The position numbers and the translations under genes were made by a program. The notes under the pieces are model-generated. The model was not told the origin of the DNA and did not search any database. It saw only the letters and a program-made list of their open reading frames with translations. Of a DNA stretch of 64,000 nt, positions 17,642 through 27,883 are shown piece after piece. The stretch's first letter is position 1, and each line of letters opens with the position of its first letter. Source of the stretch: Melastoma dodecandrum (taxonomy: Eukaryota > Streptophyta > Magnoliopsida > Myrtales > Melastomataceae); NCBI GenBank assembly GCA_029817715.1, contig JARUPY010000292.1, positions 310,001-374,000 on the forward strand, written 5' to 3'.

Positions 17642-17968
17642 ATGAGGACGACAGCCATCATCAGTACGGAGGAGCTCGAGAGCCTCCAAACCCTCGGCAG
17701 GCGCATTCGCCTCTGCCGGCTACGGCGAAATCTCACTCAGCAAGAGCTGGCGGAGCGTATGGGCGTCGGACGGATGTCCGTCGTGTCCCTTGAGCGGGGC
17801 CGTCCAGGTGTAAGCCTGCTGACACTCCTGAAGGCTTTGACGATTTTCGATACGTCGTACACGGCCCGGCTCGGCGATCTACCCGCAGCCGATCCGATCG
17901 GGGAGGGCATCGAGGTCGTGACCGGCCGGCAGCGTGCAGCGCACGTGCCGGGGGGCGCCGATTTCTGA
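17642..17968 (+). CDS. XRE-family regulator, HipB-like
   Basis: 108 aa. A Cro/C1 helix-turn-helix occupies about residues 22-75 (IRLCRLRRNLTQQELAERMGVGRMSVVSLERG). Such proteins often precede hipA-type kinase toxins, and the sequence LLTLLKALTIFDTSY fits that group, but no hipA frame follows here. It is either a solitary regulator or the remnant of a module whose partner was lost. The start MRTTAIISTEEL is preferred; a 10-codon longer version is open. Upstream is an inverted repeat that may be its operator. Confidence 0.75.
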   Translation: MRTTAIISTEELESLQTLGRRIRLCRLRRNLTQQELAERMGVGRMSVVSLERGRPGVSLLTLLKALTIFDTSYTARLGDLPAADPIGEGIEVVTGRQRAAHVPGGADF

Positions 17969-18702
17969 TACCCTTTCAGCGGGCGCCGCCATTTAATTTC
18001 GACTAGCGGCGGGACAGGCATTCCTGAGCGTCATCCAGACGGCCGCGGAATGAAGATTGTCGCTCCGCTATGCAGCCTGAGCTCAAATTTGAACGACGGG
18101 CACCTCGCTGCCGGTTTGCCCTCGTAGGCGTGAAATCCCGGTGCCGACGCCGCGCTCGCGAAACAACCTCCTCCAAACTCTGATCCTGTGCCGCTGGACG
18201 CTCGTTCGGCTCACCCACTGCAGCCCTGGGAGCTGCCAGCGTCTGGGGCGGCACAGGTGGATCGTCGAGCGCACGCTTGCTCGACTCGCTCATACGGATT
18301 GTCGGTGTGCTGGCCTTCGGACATGGGGCCTGCGCTTGATCACTTTCGCCGCCCAAGACCCGACTACGTAGTCTGCGTTCAAGCAAAGTTCGAGCTATCG
18401 CCCGCAGCAACGCATTTGGGGCCGTCCATTCCTTCCCCAGGGCAATTCATTCCTTTGTGAAGGATCGATCTCCTTCTGACGCAGGTGCAATCATTCCTTC
18501 ATTCCACACACGATCACTGGCCATTTCAGACCATTATTGTCGAGATCGAAGGAATGAGATTAGAGCGTTTCTTTAAAAGGGTGGTCGAGAAGGGTTGAAC
18601 TGAGCACCCGGCCAGCTACCCTGATCTATTCCGGCAGACATGTGGTCTATGCGCTTTGCCGGGCAGGAGACCATCGCCGCGAGATAGACCCTGAAAAGCC
18701 AA
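17969..18702. other. gap without a recognised gene
   Basis: About 730 bases. Open frames on both strands lack recognisable protein features and codon pattern. The segment 18440-18590 is relatively AT-rich with repeated ATTCCTTC/ATTCATTCC stretches. I see no RNA gene. It may be debris from a past deletion around the XRE gene. Confidence 0.4.
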
Positions 18703-18730
18703 CGGGCCCCCATCGTCAAATGGGGGCCCG
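18703..18730. terminator. strong GC hairpin
   Basis: Perfect 11-bp stem CGGGCCCCCAT / ATGGGGGCCCG with a 6-base loop, followed by TCGAAAAACCC. It is strong enough to be a terminator or attenuator although no T-run follows on the plus strand. It lies about 145 bp before the helix-turn-helix gene at 18875, together with a second small dyad (GAAACgtcaGTTTC) near 18803, so it could equally be a control element of that gene. Confidence 0.5.
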
Positions 18731-18874
18731 TCGAAAAACCCGGGCCGTGTAAGGGCCATCATCTAATCCTCACACGCCGTCACTTCACTTTGGAAGTCAA
18801 GCTGAAACGTCAGTTTCGGCGACGGGGAAGCTTTGCCTGGACCCTGGAGCGCGGCCCGTGAGGGACCGTGAACG

Positions 18875-19585
18875 ATGGACTATGTCGATGCGATCCGCCG
18901 CCAGGCGGAGGATGCCCCGCGCGCTGCGCTACCCGCGGTGTCGGCTGCGCTGTGGCGTGCCTTCGGAGAGGGGCATGTGACGGAGACCGAGGCTGAAGCC
19001 CTGGCAGCGCTGATCGAGGCTCGGCAAGTCCCTTCCGGATCCAGGCATATACTCTCCGACCCAGCGCTAACGGCCAGGACCGATGTAGGGGAACTCGGAT
19101 TGCGCGAAGATCGCCAGAATAGGCCCGGAACGAGCGTGGGATCGCGGCCGCGCAGTGATGCCAGCCTTGAACGCCGCCGCCGTTGGGCGGCCTCCGGGCG
19201 GCTTCCTCCGGCTATCGCGGCCCGGTTCACGTTGGCCGAGCAGGCGGTCCTCGCCTTGGTCGCGGCCGAGGCCGCCCGCAAGGGTGATTGCCGTCTGTCC
19301 GTCCCAAACCTCGCCGCAGTGGCTGGCGTGGCCGAGACGACGGTACGGAACGCGATCCGAGAGGCACGCAAGCTCGAACTGCTCACCGTCGAGGAACGGC
19401 CGATCACGCATTACCGCAACGATACCAACGTGGTGCGGATCGTGAGTTCCGAATGGACGGCTTGGCTGCGATTGGCGCGGAAGGGAAGACCAGCGCAGCA
19501 TTCCCAGCACCGGAAGAGGGTAGAAAGCCGCGATCCCCGTCAGGGGAGTGGGTGCAAATCCCCGAACCGGACCCCTATGACCTGA
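18875..19585 (+). CDS. helix-turn-helix protein, 3' end truncated by an IS element
   Basis: 236 codons. The core RFTLAEQAVLALVAAEAARKG, then LSVPNLAAVAGVAETTVRNAIREARKLELLTVEER, is a winged-helix/HTH module of the kind found in replication-associated or regulatory proteins of Methylobacterium plasmids and chromosomes (family memory, not checked). The frame runs into the left end of the IS element at 19578 and the stop lies inside it, so the natural C-terminus is missing and was not found on the other side. The N-terminal region (YVDAIRRQAEDAPRAALPAV) is intact. Confidence 0.65.
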   Translation: MDYVDAIRRQAEDAPRAALPAVSAALWRAFGEGHVTETEAEALAALIEARQVPSGSRHILSDPALTARTDVGELGLREDRQNRPGTSVGSRPRSDASLERRRRWAASGRLPPAIAARFTLAEQAVLALVAAEAARKGDCRLSVPNLAAVAGVAETTVRNAIREARKLELLTVEERPITHYRNDTNVVRIVSSEWTAWLRLARKGRPAQHSQHRKRVESRDPRQGSGCKSPNRTPMT

Positions 19586-19643
19586 CCGGCTGGCTTTGGA
19601 CCGGGCTGATTGAGAGGATCAGCCAGGACCGAAGGAGTCGGAC

Positions 19644-19925
19644 ATGCGGCGAGGTCAGAAGACGAGCGCGGAGCAGGTCGTGCTGAAGCTGCGCCAGATC
19701 GAGGTGCAGACGGCACAAGGCAAGAGTTTGGCCCTGGCGTGCAAGGAGGCGGAGATCTCCGAGCAGAGCTACTATCGCTGGCGCAAGGAGTACGGCGGCC
19801 TGCAGATCGACCAGGCCAGGACGATGAAGGATCTGGAGCGCGAGAACGCTCGGTTGCGCCGGCTCGTGGCGGACCTGTCCCTGGAGAAGCAGGTGCTGGC
19901 GGACGTCGCCTCGGGAAACGTGTAG
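19644..19925 (+). CDS. IS407-type transposase OrfA (copy B)
   Basis: 93 aa, MRRGQKTSAEQVVLKLRQIE start, HTH_Tnp_1 motif (SLALACKEAEISEQSYYRW) and the coiled-coil ERENARLRRLVADLSLEKQ. The stop TAG follows a canonical slippery heptamer, through which OrfAB is made. Confidence 0.9.
   Translation: MRRGQKTSAEQVVLKLRQIEVQTAQGKSLALACKEAEISEQSYYRWRKEYGGLQIDQARTMKDLERENARLRRLVADLSLEKQVLADVASGNV
19913..19919 (+). other. -1 ribosomal frameshift heptamer GGGAAAC
   Basis: In the OrfA frame the bases read tcG GGA AAC, the exact X XXY YYZ arrangement for tandem -1 slippage. After slippage the frame continues as CGT GTA GCC into OrfB. The OrfA stop is the second codon after the heptamer. Confidence 0.8.
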
Positions 19926-20785
19926 CCCCCGAGCGACGCCGGCAGGCGGTGGACGGCATCCGGGAGAAGTACGGCCTCTCGGAACGTCACGCCTGCCGGA
20001 TCGTCGGCCAGCACCGCGGCACGCAGCGCTACGTGCCCACCGTGCCGGCCGACGAGGATGCGCTGACCCGCGCCATCATCGCCCTGGCGTCCGAGTACGG
20101 GCGCTATGGCTATCGCCGCGTCACCGCGCTGCTGCAAGCAGCGGGGTGGCAGGTGGGCAAGGATCGGGTTCAGCGCATCTGGCGTCGCGAGGGGCTGAAG
20201 GTCCCGCAAAAGCACCGGCCGCGCAGCCGCCTGTGGCTGAACGACGGCTCGGGCAAACGGCTGCGCCCGCTCCACCGCAACCACGTCTGGAGCTTCGACT
20301 TCGTGCAGGCCCAGACGCACGACGGCCGAACCTTGCGCATCCTGACGCTGATCGACGAGCACGGCCGGGCCTGCCTCGCGCTGAAGGTGGCGCGGCGCAT
20401 CAACAGCGTCGGCGTGATCGAGGCTTTGGCCGACGCGATGTGCCTGCACGGCATCCCGGAGCACATCCGCTGCGACAATGGCCCTGAGATGATCTCGAAG
20501 GCGCTGCGCAAATGGGTCGCCAAAGCCGGCTCACAGATCCAGTACATCGCGCCAGGATCGCCGTGGGAGAACGGGTACTGTGAGAGCTTCAACGGCAAGC
20601 TTCGTGACGCGTGTCTACGCCAGGAGATCTTCTACTCGCTGAAGGAGGCGCAGATCGTGATCGGTCTTTGGCAAACTACCTACAACCGCGTCCGGCCGCA
20701 CTCGTCGCTGGGCTATCGGCCGCCCGCGCCTGTCAGCTACCCGGATCTGGCCTTCCGGCTACCCATGGGTGCGACCATGCAGTAG
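19919..20785 (+). CDS. IS407-type transposase OrfB (copy B), expressed by frameshift
   Basis: About 288 codons in the -1 frame. Contains YGYRRVTALLQAAGW, the first catalytic Asp in HVWSFDFVQAQTHDGRT, the second in IRCDNGPEM and the Glu in WENGYCESFNGKLRDACL, with the C-terminal RPHSSLGYRPPAP. Complete. No good independent start exists; synthesis as an OrfAB fusion through the heptamer at 19913 is expected. Confidence 0.9.
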   Translation, partial: RVAPERRRQAVDGIREKYGLSERHACRIVGQHRGTQRYVPTVPADEDALTRAIIALASEYGRYGYRRVTALLQAAGWQVGKDRVQRIWRREGLKVPQKHRPRSRLWLNDGSGKRLRPLHRNHVWSFDFVQAQTHDGRTLRILTLIDEHGRACLALKVARRINSVGVIEALADAMCLHGIPEHIRCDNGPEMISKALRKWVAKAGSQIQYIAPGSPWENGYCESFNGKLRDACLRQEIFYSLKEAQIVIGLWQTTYNRVRPHSSLGYRPPAPVSYPDLAFRLPMGATMQ

Positions 20786-20838
20786 CCTCTCAATTGGCTC
20801 GGTCCAAAATACCGGTCAGGTCACCCGCTCACTGGGCT

Positions 20839-21666
20839 TCAGCAAGTGGCCCAATCTGAGCGAAGCTCCGCCGCAGTCGCCGGCTGACCACCGCATGCAA
20901 CGACCGTTGCAGACGCGGCGGCGACGAGGTCCGCGTTGTCCCGAGCCGTCCTTCCATCCGGGGTGAGCAGGTTGTTCTCGAACCCGACGCGGACGTGTCC
21001 GCCGAGCAAGGCAGAGGCCGTGACGCAGGCGTTCTCATACCGACCGAATGCGCAGGTCATCCAATGCCTCGCCTGAGGCTGGTCCGGAGCCAGGAACGGC
21101 AGCAGGTCGGACGGGGCCGAGGTCTGGCCCGCGGTGTACCGTCCAAGGACGTAGAGGACCGGCACGGCTTCGAACGGCACCACTCCGGACGCCTGGAGCG
21201 CGGCGAGCCTCACCGCCTCGTCGGCCGCGTAGAGGATGACCTGGGGCACGATGCCCTCCCGGCGAAGCCACTCCATGAAAGTGCCGAACGGCTTCTCCGA
21301 CGCGGCGTCAGGCGCGAGTTCGCGCAGCGCCAGGGACACGGCTTCAGGTCGGACGGCCCGCACCACCGCCATCTGCTCTGCGGGCTGGTAGAGACCCAGG
21401 GCCTCGCTCGTGATCTGGATCACCGCCCTGTCGCCTGTGGCGGCCCGGATCGCGTTCGTCGCGTCGGCATAGGCGTCCGCGTCGAGCAGATGTCGACCGT
21501 CCGCCCGGCGCACGTGGAGGTGCACCATGCAGGCACCGGCCTCCACGCATGAGGCGACCGCGTGGGCGTGCTCCGCCGGGGTAAGGGGAATTGCCGGATG
21601 GTCCTCCTTCGTCCGGCGTCCGCCAGTCGGTGTCACGGCGATGGCGGTTGGGCCTGGAAACGACAT
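20839..21666 (-). CDS. BKACE/DUF849-family beta-keto acid cleavage enzyme
   Basis: 275 aa. The TIM-barrel BKACE fold condenses a beta-keto acid with acetyl-CoA and splits it to acetoacetate and a new acyl-CoA; substrate differs among members. Key residues visible: the N-terminal IAVTPTGGRRTKEDHP, the zinc-binding HLHVR (His49, His51), and late VRVGFENNLL. Cytosolic. It is transcribed divergently from the RpiR gene across an operator, and with the aminotransferase downstream suggests breakdown of an amino acid to a beta-keto acid. Its 3' end lies 15 bases from the IS copy B end, so genes once behind it may have been lost. Confidence 0.88.
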   Translation of the reverse strand: MSFPGPTAIAVTPTGGRRTKEDHPAIPLTPAEHAHAVASCVEAGACMVHLHVRRADGRHLLDADAYADATNAIRAATGDRAVIQITSEALGLYQPAEQMAVVRAVRPEAVSLALRELAPDAASEKPFGTFMEWLRREGIVPQVILYAADEAVRLAALQASGVVPFEAVPVLYVLGRYTAGQTSAPSDLLPFLAPDQPQARHWMTCAFGRYENACVTASALLGGHVRVGFENNLLTPDGRTARDNADLVAAASATVVACGGQPATAAELRSDWATC

Positions 21667-21703
21667 CGATGCCTCCTCGATAGCCAGGATGCCTCATCAA
21701 GAT

Positions 21704-21739
21704 ACAAACGTTGCATAAATGTCTTTCTGCAACGTTTGT
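21704..21739. promoter_or_regulatory. perfect 12-bp inverted repeat, probable RpiR operator
   Basis: ACAAACGTTGCA at 21704-21715 and TGCAACGTTTGT at 21728-21739, separated by 12 bases. It sits midway in the 108-bp divergent gap between the BKACE gene and the RpiR gene, so it can control both. Perfect symmetry and position make it a strong regulator site. Confidence 0.8.
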
Positions 21740-21774
21740 TGCATGCAAGTGCGAAGAAGGGTACACAAGCCGCC

Positions 21775-22665
21775 ATGGAACACGGTCCGCTCACGGAACA
21801 GATCGTCGGAGCCTTCGAGACCCTCGGGCCTCAACTGAAGGCCGCCGCACGTTTCGTTCTCGACCAGCCCAACGAGGTCGCGCTGCTCACGGTGCGCGAG
21901 CAGGCCAAGCGCGCCGGCGTCCAGCCCCACACCATGACGCGCCTCGCGCAGCGCCTGGGGCTTGCTGGATACGACGACGTTCGCGCGCTCTACGCCGGGG
22001 CCGTTCGAGAAGGATCACTTGGCTTTTCCGGCAAAGCCGGTGCGCAGGTCTCTGCCCAACAGGCCAAGGGCGAGCGGGCGCTAGCCGTCGACATCGTCAC
22101 GTCGATCGGCGCCCAACTCCAAAGGCTCACCGAGCCGCAAGCCCTCGACCGGCTCGTCGTGGCGGCCGATCTGTTGGCCTCCGCGGACAGGGTCTACTGC
22201 CTGGGCTTGCGGGCAAGCCACCCGGTCGTCGCGCACTTCGCCTACGTGATGTCCTTCCTCGGCGAGAGCGCGATCCTGCTCGACGCCAGGGCCGGTACTG
22301 GCCTCGACCCGATACGCTCGGCGTCCGCGAAGGACGTGCTCCTCGTGGCCTCGGTTGCCCCCTACACTCGGGCGACGGTCGAGACGGCGCGCTATGCGCA
22401 CGACGCCGGCGTGCCGGTCGTAGCCGTGACCGACAGCCTCGTCTCGCCGCTCGCGTCGATTGCCCGGGAGACCATCCTGGTCCCGGCGGACAGCCCCTCC
22501 TTCTTCCACACCATCGCCCCCGCCCTGGTCGTTGGCGAGATCCTGGCCGCCCTCGTGGCCGGTCGGGGCGGCGATGCCTCGCTCGCCGCGATCAAGCGCA
22601 GCGAGGCGCAGCTCACCGCCTTCGGCATCCACTGGTCACCCCCGCCCGCGAGAAGATCGCAATGA
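21775..22665 (+). CDS. RpiR-family regulator (HTH_6 plus SIS domain)
   Basis: 296 aa. N-terminal HTH_6 (LLTVREQAKRAGVQPHTMTRLAQRLGLAGYDDVRALY) and C-terminal SIS sugar-phosphate-isomerase-like ligand domain (ADRVYCLGLRASHPVVAHFAY, VAVTDSLVSPLA). Start MEHGPLTEQIVGAF. Stop and the next start overlap as ATGA at 22662-22665, so it is coupled to the aminotransferase. Likely senses a pathway intermediate and binds the repeat at 21704-21739. A second RpiR gene occurs at 43268. Confidence 0.9.
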   Translation: MEHGPLTEQIVGAFETLGPQLKAAARFVLDQPNEVALLTVREQAKRAGVQPHTMTRLAQRLGLAGYDDVRALYAGAVREGSLGFSGKAGAQVSAQQAKGERALAVDIVTSIGAQLQRLTEPQALDRLVVAADLLASADRVYCLGLRASHPVVAHFAYVMSFLGESAILLDARAGTGLDPIRSASAKDVLLVASVAPYTRATVETARYAHDAGVPVVAVTDSLVSPLASIARETILVPADSPSFFHTIAPALVVGEILAALVAGRGGDASLAAIKRSEAQLTAFGIHWSPPPARRSQ

Positions 22666-23993
22666 CCCGCATCCTGCACCGTCAGATCAACGCGAACCTG
22701 CGCGTCGCCTCAGGTGGCAAGGGCGTCGAACTCTTCGACCAAGATGGACGCAGCTACATCGACGCCTCGGGCGGCGCCGCGGTGTCCTGCCTCGGGCACG
22801 GGCATCCGGACGTCATCGCGGCGCTTCATGCCCAGGCCGACAAGCTCGCCTACGCCCACACCAGCTTCTTCACCACCGAGGTAGCCGAGGCCCTGGCGGA
22901 TCGCCTCGTCGCCGATGCGCCGGCCGGCCTGGACTACGTCTACTTCGTCTCGGGCGGCTCGGAGGCCGTCGAGGCCGCGCTCAAGATGGCGCGGCAATAC
23001 TTCGTCGAGATTGGGCAGCCGCAGCGCTCAAAGGTCATCGCCCGGCGCCAGAGCTACCACGGCAACACGCTTGGCGCGCTGGCGACCGGTGGCAACGAGT
23101 GGCGACGCGCGCAATTCAAGCCGCTGCTCGCCGAGACCCATCACATCGATCCCTGCTACGCCTACCGCTACCGGGAGGCCGGCGAGAGCGAGACCGAGTA
23201 CGGCATCCGAGCGGCGCAGGCGCTAGAGGACAAAATCCTCGCACTCGGCCCCGAGACCGTGATGGCCTTCGTGGCCGAGCCGGTCGTCGGGGCGACGGCC
23301 GGCGCCGTTCCGGCGGTCCCCGGCTACTTCCGCCGCATCCGCGAGATCTGCGACCGGTACGGCGTGCTGCTCCTCCTCGACGAGGTGATGTGCGGCATGG
23401 GTCGCACGGGGACGCTTCACGCATGCGAGCAGGACGGCATCGCCCCGGACCTACTGACGGTCGCCAAAGGCCTGGGCGGCGGCTACCAGCCCATCGGCGC
23501 GACGTTCCTGTCGGGCAAGATCTACGAGGCCTTCGCCCAGGGCTCGGGCCTGTTCCAGCACGGGCACACCTACATCTGCCACCCCATGGCCTGCGCGGCC
23601 GCGCTCGCCGTGCAGGACGTGATCGCCCGCGACCGCCTCCTCGACAACGTCAAGGTTATGGGCGCCCACCTGAACCGACGGCTCGGCGAGCGCTTCGGCA
23701 ATCACCCGCATGTCGGCGACATCCGTGGACGCGGCTTGTTCATGGGCGTCGAGGTCGTCGAAGATCGTGGCACAAAGGCGCCCTTCGACCCGGCGAGAAA
23801 GCTGAACGCGCGGATCAAGCGGGAGGCGATGAACCGCGGCTTGGCGGTCTACCCGGCCGGCGGCACCCTCGACGGAGTCAGTGGCGACCACGTGTTGCTG
23901 GCCCCGCCCTTCATCATCGACGCCGCGACCGTGGACACGGTCGTGGAACGCCTAGGCGAAGCGGTCGATGCGGCCATCGCCCAAGCCGCCTGA
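22662..23993 (+). CDS. class III (omega) aminotransferase, PLP-dependent
   Basis: 443 aa fold-type I enzyme. The PLP lysine is K269 in TVAKGLGGGYQPIG; the cofactor-binding Asp is in LLLLDEVMCGMGRTG; SGGSEAVEAALKMAR binds the phosphate. The family moves amino groups from omega-amino acids, amines or some alpha-amino acids to pyruvate or 2-oxoglutarate. In context with BKACE it probably makes the beta-keto substrate from an amino acid (inference). Overlaps the RpiR gene by 4 bases. Confidence 0.9.
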   Translation: MTRILHRQINANLRVASGGKGVELFDQDGRSYIDASGGAAVSCLGHGHPDVIAALHAQADKLAYAHTSFFTTEVAEALADRLVADAPAGLDYVYFVSGGSEAVEAALKMARQYFVEIGQPQRSKVIARRQSYHGNTLGALATGGNEWRRAQFKPLLAETHHIDPCYAYRYREAGESETEYGIRAAQALEDKILALGPETVMAFVAEPVVGATAGAVPAVPGYFRRIREICDRYGVLLLLDEVMCGMGRTGTLHACEQDGIAPDLLTVAKGLGGGYQPIGATFLSGKIYEAFAQGSGLFQHGHTYICHPMACAAALAVQDVIARDRLLDNVKVMGAHLNRRLGERFGNHPHVGDIRGRGLFMGVEVVEDRGTKAPFDPARKLNARIKREAMNRGLAVYPAGGTLDGVSGDHVLLAPPFIIDAATVDTVVERLGEAVDAAIAQAA

Positions 23994-24054
23994 GAGCGGC
24001 GTGACCCGACGACCCGCCATGGTCGAGCCCTGACCCAACCGTAGGAAGCCTGAC

Positions 24055-24954
24055 ATGCGCATTCTGAAACACGCGGCCGTCGCCGCAACGATGACGCTCG
24101 CCTTGATGACGGGCGCGAAGGCTGACGATCTCACCGGAACGCTCAAGAAGGTGAAGGACACCGGCACCATCACCCTCGGCTACCGGGAAACCTCGGTGCC
24201 GTTCTCCTACCTCGACGGGAACCAGAAGCCGGTCGGGTTCTCGATCGACCTGTGTGGGAAGGTCGTCGAGGCGGTGAAGACCAAGCTCGGCATGCCCGAC
24301 CTGAAGGTGGCCTACACTCCGGTGAACTCGGCGACCCGCCTGCCGCTCGTCGCCAACGGCACAATCGACCTCGAATGCGGATCGACCGCCAATCAACTGG
24401 TCCGGCAAAAGCAGGTTGCCTTCTCGGTCTCGACGTTCGTCGCCCAATTCAAGTGGCTGACCCGGAACGACAGCGGTATCACCACGCCCGACGACCTTAA
24501 GGGCAAGACCGTCGCCGTCACCGCCGGGACCAACACGTCCCAGTTCCTGAACAAGCTCAACCAGGAGGACGGGCTGAAGCTCACGATCTCGCAGGGGAAG
24601 GACCACGCCGAGAGCTTCCTGCTGGTCGACACGGGCCGTGCCGCCGCCTTCATGGAAGACGACATCCTGCTCGCCGGCCTGAAGGCCAATGCCAAGGACC
24701 CGTCCCGCTTCAAGATACTCGACAAAGCGTACTCGGCCGACCCCTACGCGCTGATGTTCCGGCGCGAGGATCCTGAATTCAAGGCGCTGGTCGACGAGAC
24801 TCTGGTCGGGCTGATGAAATCCGGGGCGTTCAGCAAGCTCTACGTCAAATGGTTCGAGACGCCGATCCCGCCGCGGGACCTGAACCTCAACTTCCCGATG
24901 TCGGACAAGCTCAAGGAACTGATCAAGTCGCCGTCCGACAAGGCGAACTCCTGA
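24055..24954 (+). CDS. amino-acid ABC transporter substrate-binding protein (GltI-like)
   Basis: 299 aa, signal peptide MRILKHAAVAATMTLALMTGAKA. The SBP_bac_3 fold is shown by ITLGYRETSVPFSYLD, VGFSIDLCGKVV, LECGSTANQLVRQKQVAFS and KTVAVTAGTNTSQFL, most like glutamate/aspartate receptors. No permease or ATPase gene follows, so it either uses a transporter encoded elsewhere or the operon was cut short before the IS110 element. It starts about 60 bp after the aminotransferase and probably belongs to the same transcript. Confidence 0.9.
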   Translation: MRILKHAAVAATMTLALMTGAKADDLTGTLKKVKDTGTITLGYRETSVPFSYLDGNQKPVGFSIDLCGKVVEAVKTKLGMPDLKVAYTPVNSATRLPLVANGTIDLECGSTANQLVRQKQVAFSVSTFVAQFKWLTRNDSGITTPDDLKGKTVAVTAGTNTSQFLNKLNQEDGLKLTISQGKDHAESFLLVDTGRAAAFMEDDILLAGLKANAKDPSRFKILDKAYSADPYALMFRREDPEFKALVDETLVGLMKSGAFSKLYVKWFETPIPPRDLNLNFPMSDKLKELIKSPSDKANS

Positions 24955-25349
24955 CCCCATGCCGCGGCCGTCGGGTCCGGGAGACCTGACGGCCCTCGCG
25001 CTTTTGCTTCTCGAACGCTGTTCGAACAGTGAAGCCTGAAATCAATGGGAATGGCTTGGCCGCTAGCGCGGCGACCGCGCTTGTCGCAGGTTGAGGACAG
25101 TCATGACTGTCTTGTGTGGATGGCTCCCGCATTGCAAGCGGCGAATTGAGCTTCTGACGCGTTGGTCGGGTGCAGTCTTGTGTCCGGCCTGTTGATGCAG
25201 TCGTTCATGTGACCGCTGGCCTTGATGGTATCCGCGAGCTGGGTCCCACTCTGCTTTGCGGGCTATGATGCCCTGGACATTCAGCGGGGTGTCCCGGCTC
25301 CCGGTCTGACCGGTTCGCCATCAACTCTCATCGTCCTCGCAACTCGGAA
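24955..25349. other. gap without a recognised gene
   Basis: Nearly 400 bases between the binding-protein gene and the IS110 element. I see no gene, RNA or clear terminator. It is a likely site where the transporter operon was truncated. Confidence 0.4.
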
Positions 25350-25953
25350 AAGTGCTCCCCTTCCTGCGGTCAGGCGGCCGTGGCCGCTGGTGCGCGGTAG
25401 GTGCCGCCGCGGGTCATGATCGCCCAGGCGACCCGCGCCGTGCGATTGGCCGCCGCAACAGTCACCACGCGCACCGGCTTGCGCTGCAGCAGCGCCGGCA
25501 GCCGCGGGTCGACCGAGGTCGGTGTCGTCTTCGCGCGCCGGACCAGAGAGGTCATGCCGACTACGAGCAGCCGGCGCAGGTAGCGATCGCCCATGCGTGA
25601 GATACGGCCCAGGCGCTCCTTGCCGCCGCTGCAGTTCTGCAGCGGTGTAAGGCCCAACGAGGCCGCAAACTGCCGACCGGAGCGGAAGCGCTCGGGCTCG
25701 CTCACCGAGGCGGCCAGCGCGGTCGCCGAGACGATGCCGACACCGGGGATCGTCGCCAGGCGCTGCGACAGGTCGCTGGCTCGATGCCAAGCGAGCAACT
25801 CCTTCTCCAGGCGGTTGAGCTGGATCTGCAAGGCACCGATCTGATCGGCCAACCCGGTCACCACGCGTTGCGCCAGTGGTGGCACCTCGGCTGCGTCTCC
25901 AGCTGAACCGCGCCGGGTTTCCCGGAGGCACCAACTCTTGAGAGGATGGAGCC

Positions 25954-27182
<1,229 letters not shown>

Positions 27183-27850
27183 CCCAAACCAAACGGCCTC
27201 CGGGAAACCCGGTGCGGTTCAAGCCGAGAGCCGGGCCGCCAGTTCGAGCGCATGGCGTAGGCCGCGGGCCATCTCGATCCCGAACTCGGCGAGCAGGCCG
27301 CGGATCATGTTCACCAGCTGCGTGCGTTGCTTGACCAGCAGGTCGCGCGTCCGGTGCAGCGCCAGCGCCGCCTGCTGCTCGGTCGACTTCACCGGAACGA
27401 AGCGCATGCTCGGGCGCGTCACCGCCTCGCAGATGGCAGCGGCGTCGTTCGCATCGGTCTTACCGCGCTTCACATACGGCTTCACGTAAGCGGGCGGCAT
27501 CAGCCGAACCTCATGGCCGAGGCTCATGAGTTCCCGGGCCCAGTGATGGGACGTGCCGCACGCCTCCATGCCGACCAGGCATCGAGGCAGCTTGGCGAAG
27601 AACGGCACGACCTGCGCCCGGCGTAGCGCCTTGCGAACGACGACGTGCCCGGCTGCATCAACGGCGTGAACCTGGAAAATGCTTTTGGCCAGATCGATGC
27701 CGACGGTGGTGATCTCCATGGGGATGGCTCCTGCATCTGCGTGGCTGCTGCTTTGACAGCAACCACATCTTGGCACCGAGATGCCGTCAGTCGGAGCGGG
27801 AGCCATCCACCCCATCTGCTTTCAGTAGCTGCACGACCGCATGTGAGCGG

Positions 27851-27883
27851 CCGGGTTGGGTCGATAGGAGGCCGTCCGCTTTT
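27851..27883. repeat. dispersed intergenic repeat, copy 3
   Basis: Core GGTTGGGTCGATAgGAGGCC followed by GTCCGCTTTT, matching 4428-4460. The gap 27816-28190 otherwise holds further CCGCTT/AGCGG boxes and an AT-rich stretch (28020-28100) containing TTATTATCAATCGAGTCT, similar to bases next to operator site 1. No gene recognised. Confidence 0.45.

Larger units (their letters stand above)
19578..20823 (+). mobile_element. IS3-family element, IS407 type (copy B), 1246 bp
   Basis: Ends TGACCTGACCGG (left) and CCGGTCAGGTCA (right). The imperfect terminal repeat extends about 38 bp inward (TTTGGACCG and TTGAGAGG are shared by both ends). I see no matching target duplication: the flanks are CCCTA and CCCGC. 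Either the two flanks are no longer original neighbours or the target was altered by deletion. Confidence 0.85.

Noticed and set aside
17969..18874. Possible CRISPR-like repetition of ATTCCTTC/CATTCC words near 18430-18550
   Set aside because: Words are 7-9 bases and irregularly spaced; no repeat-spacer periodicity and no cas gene.
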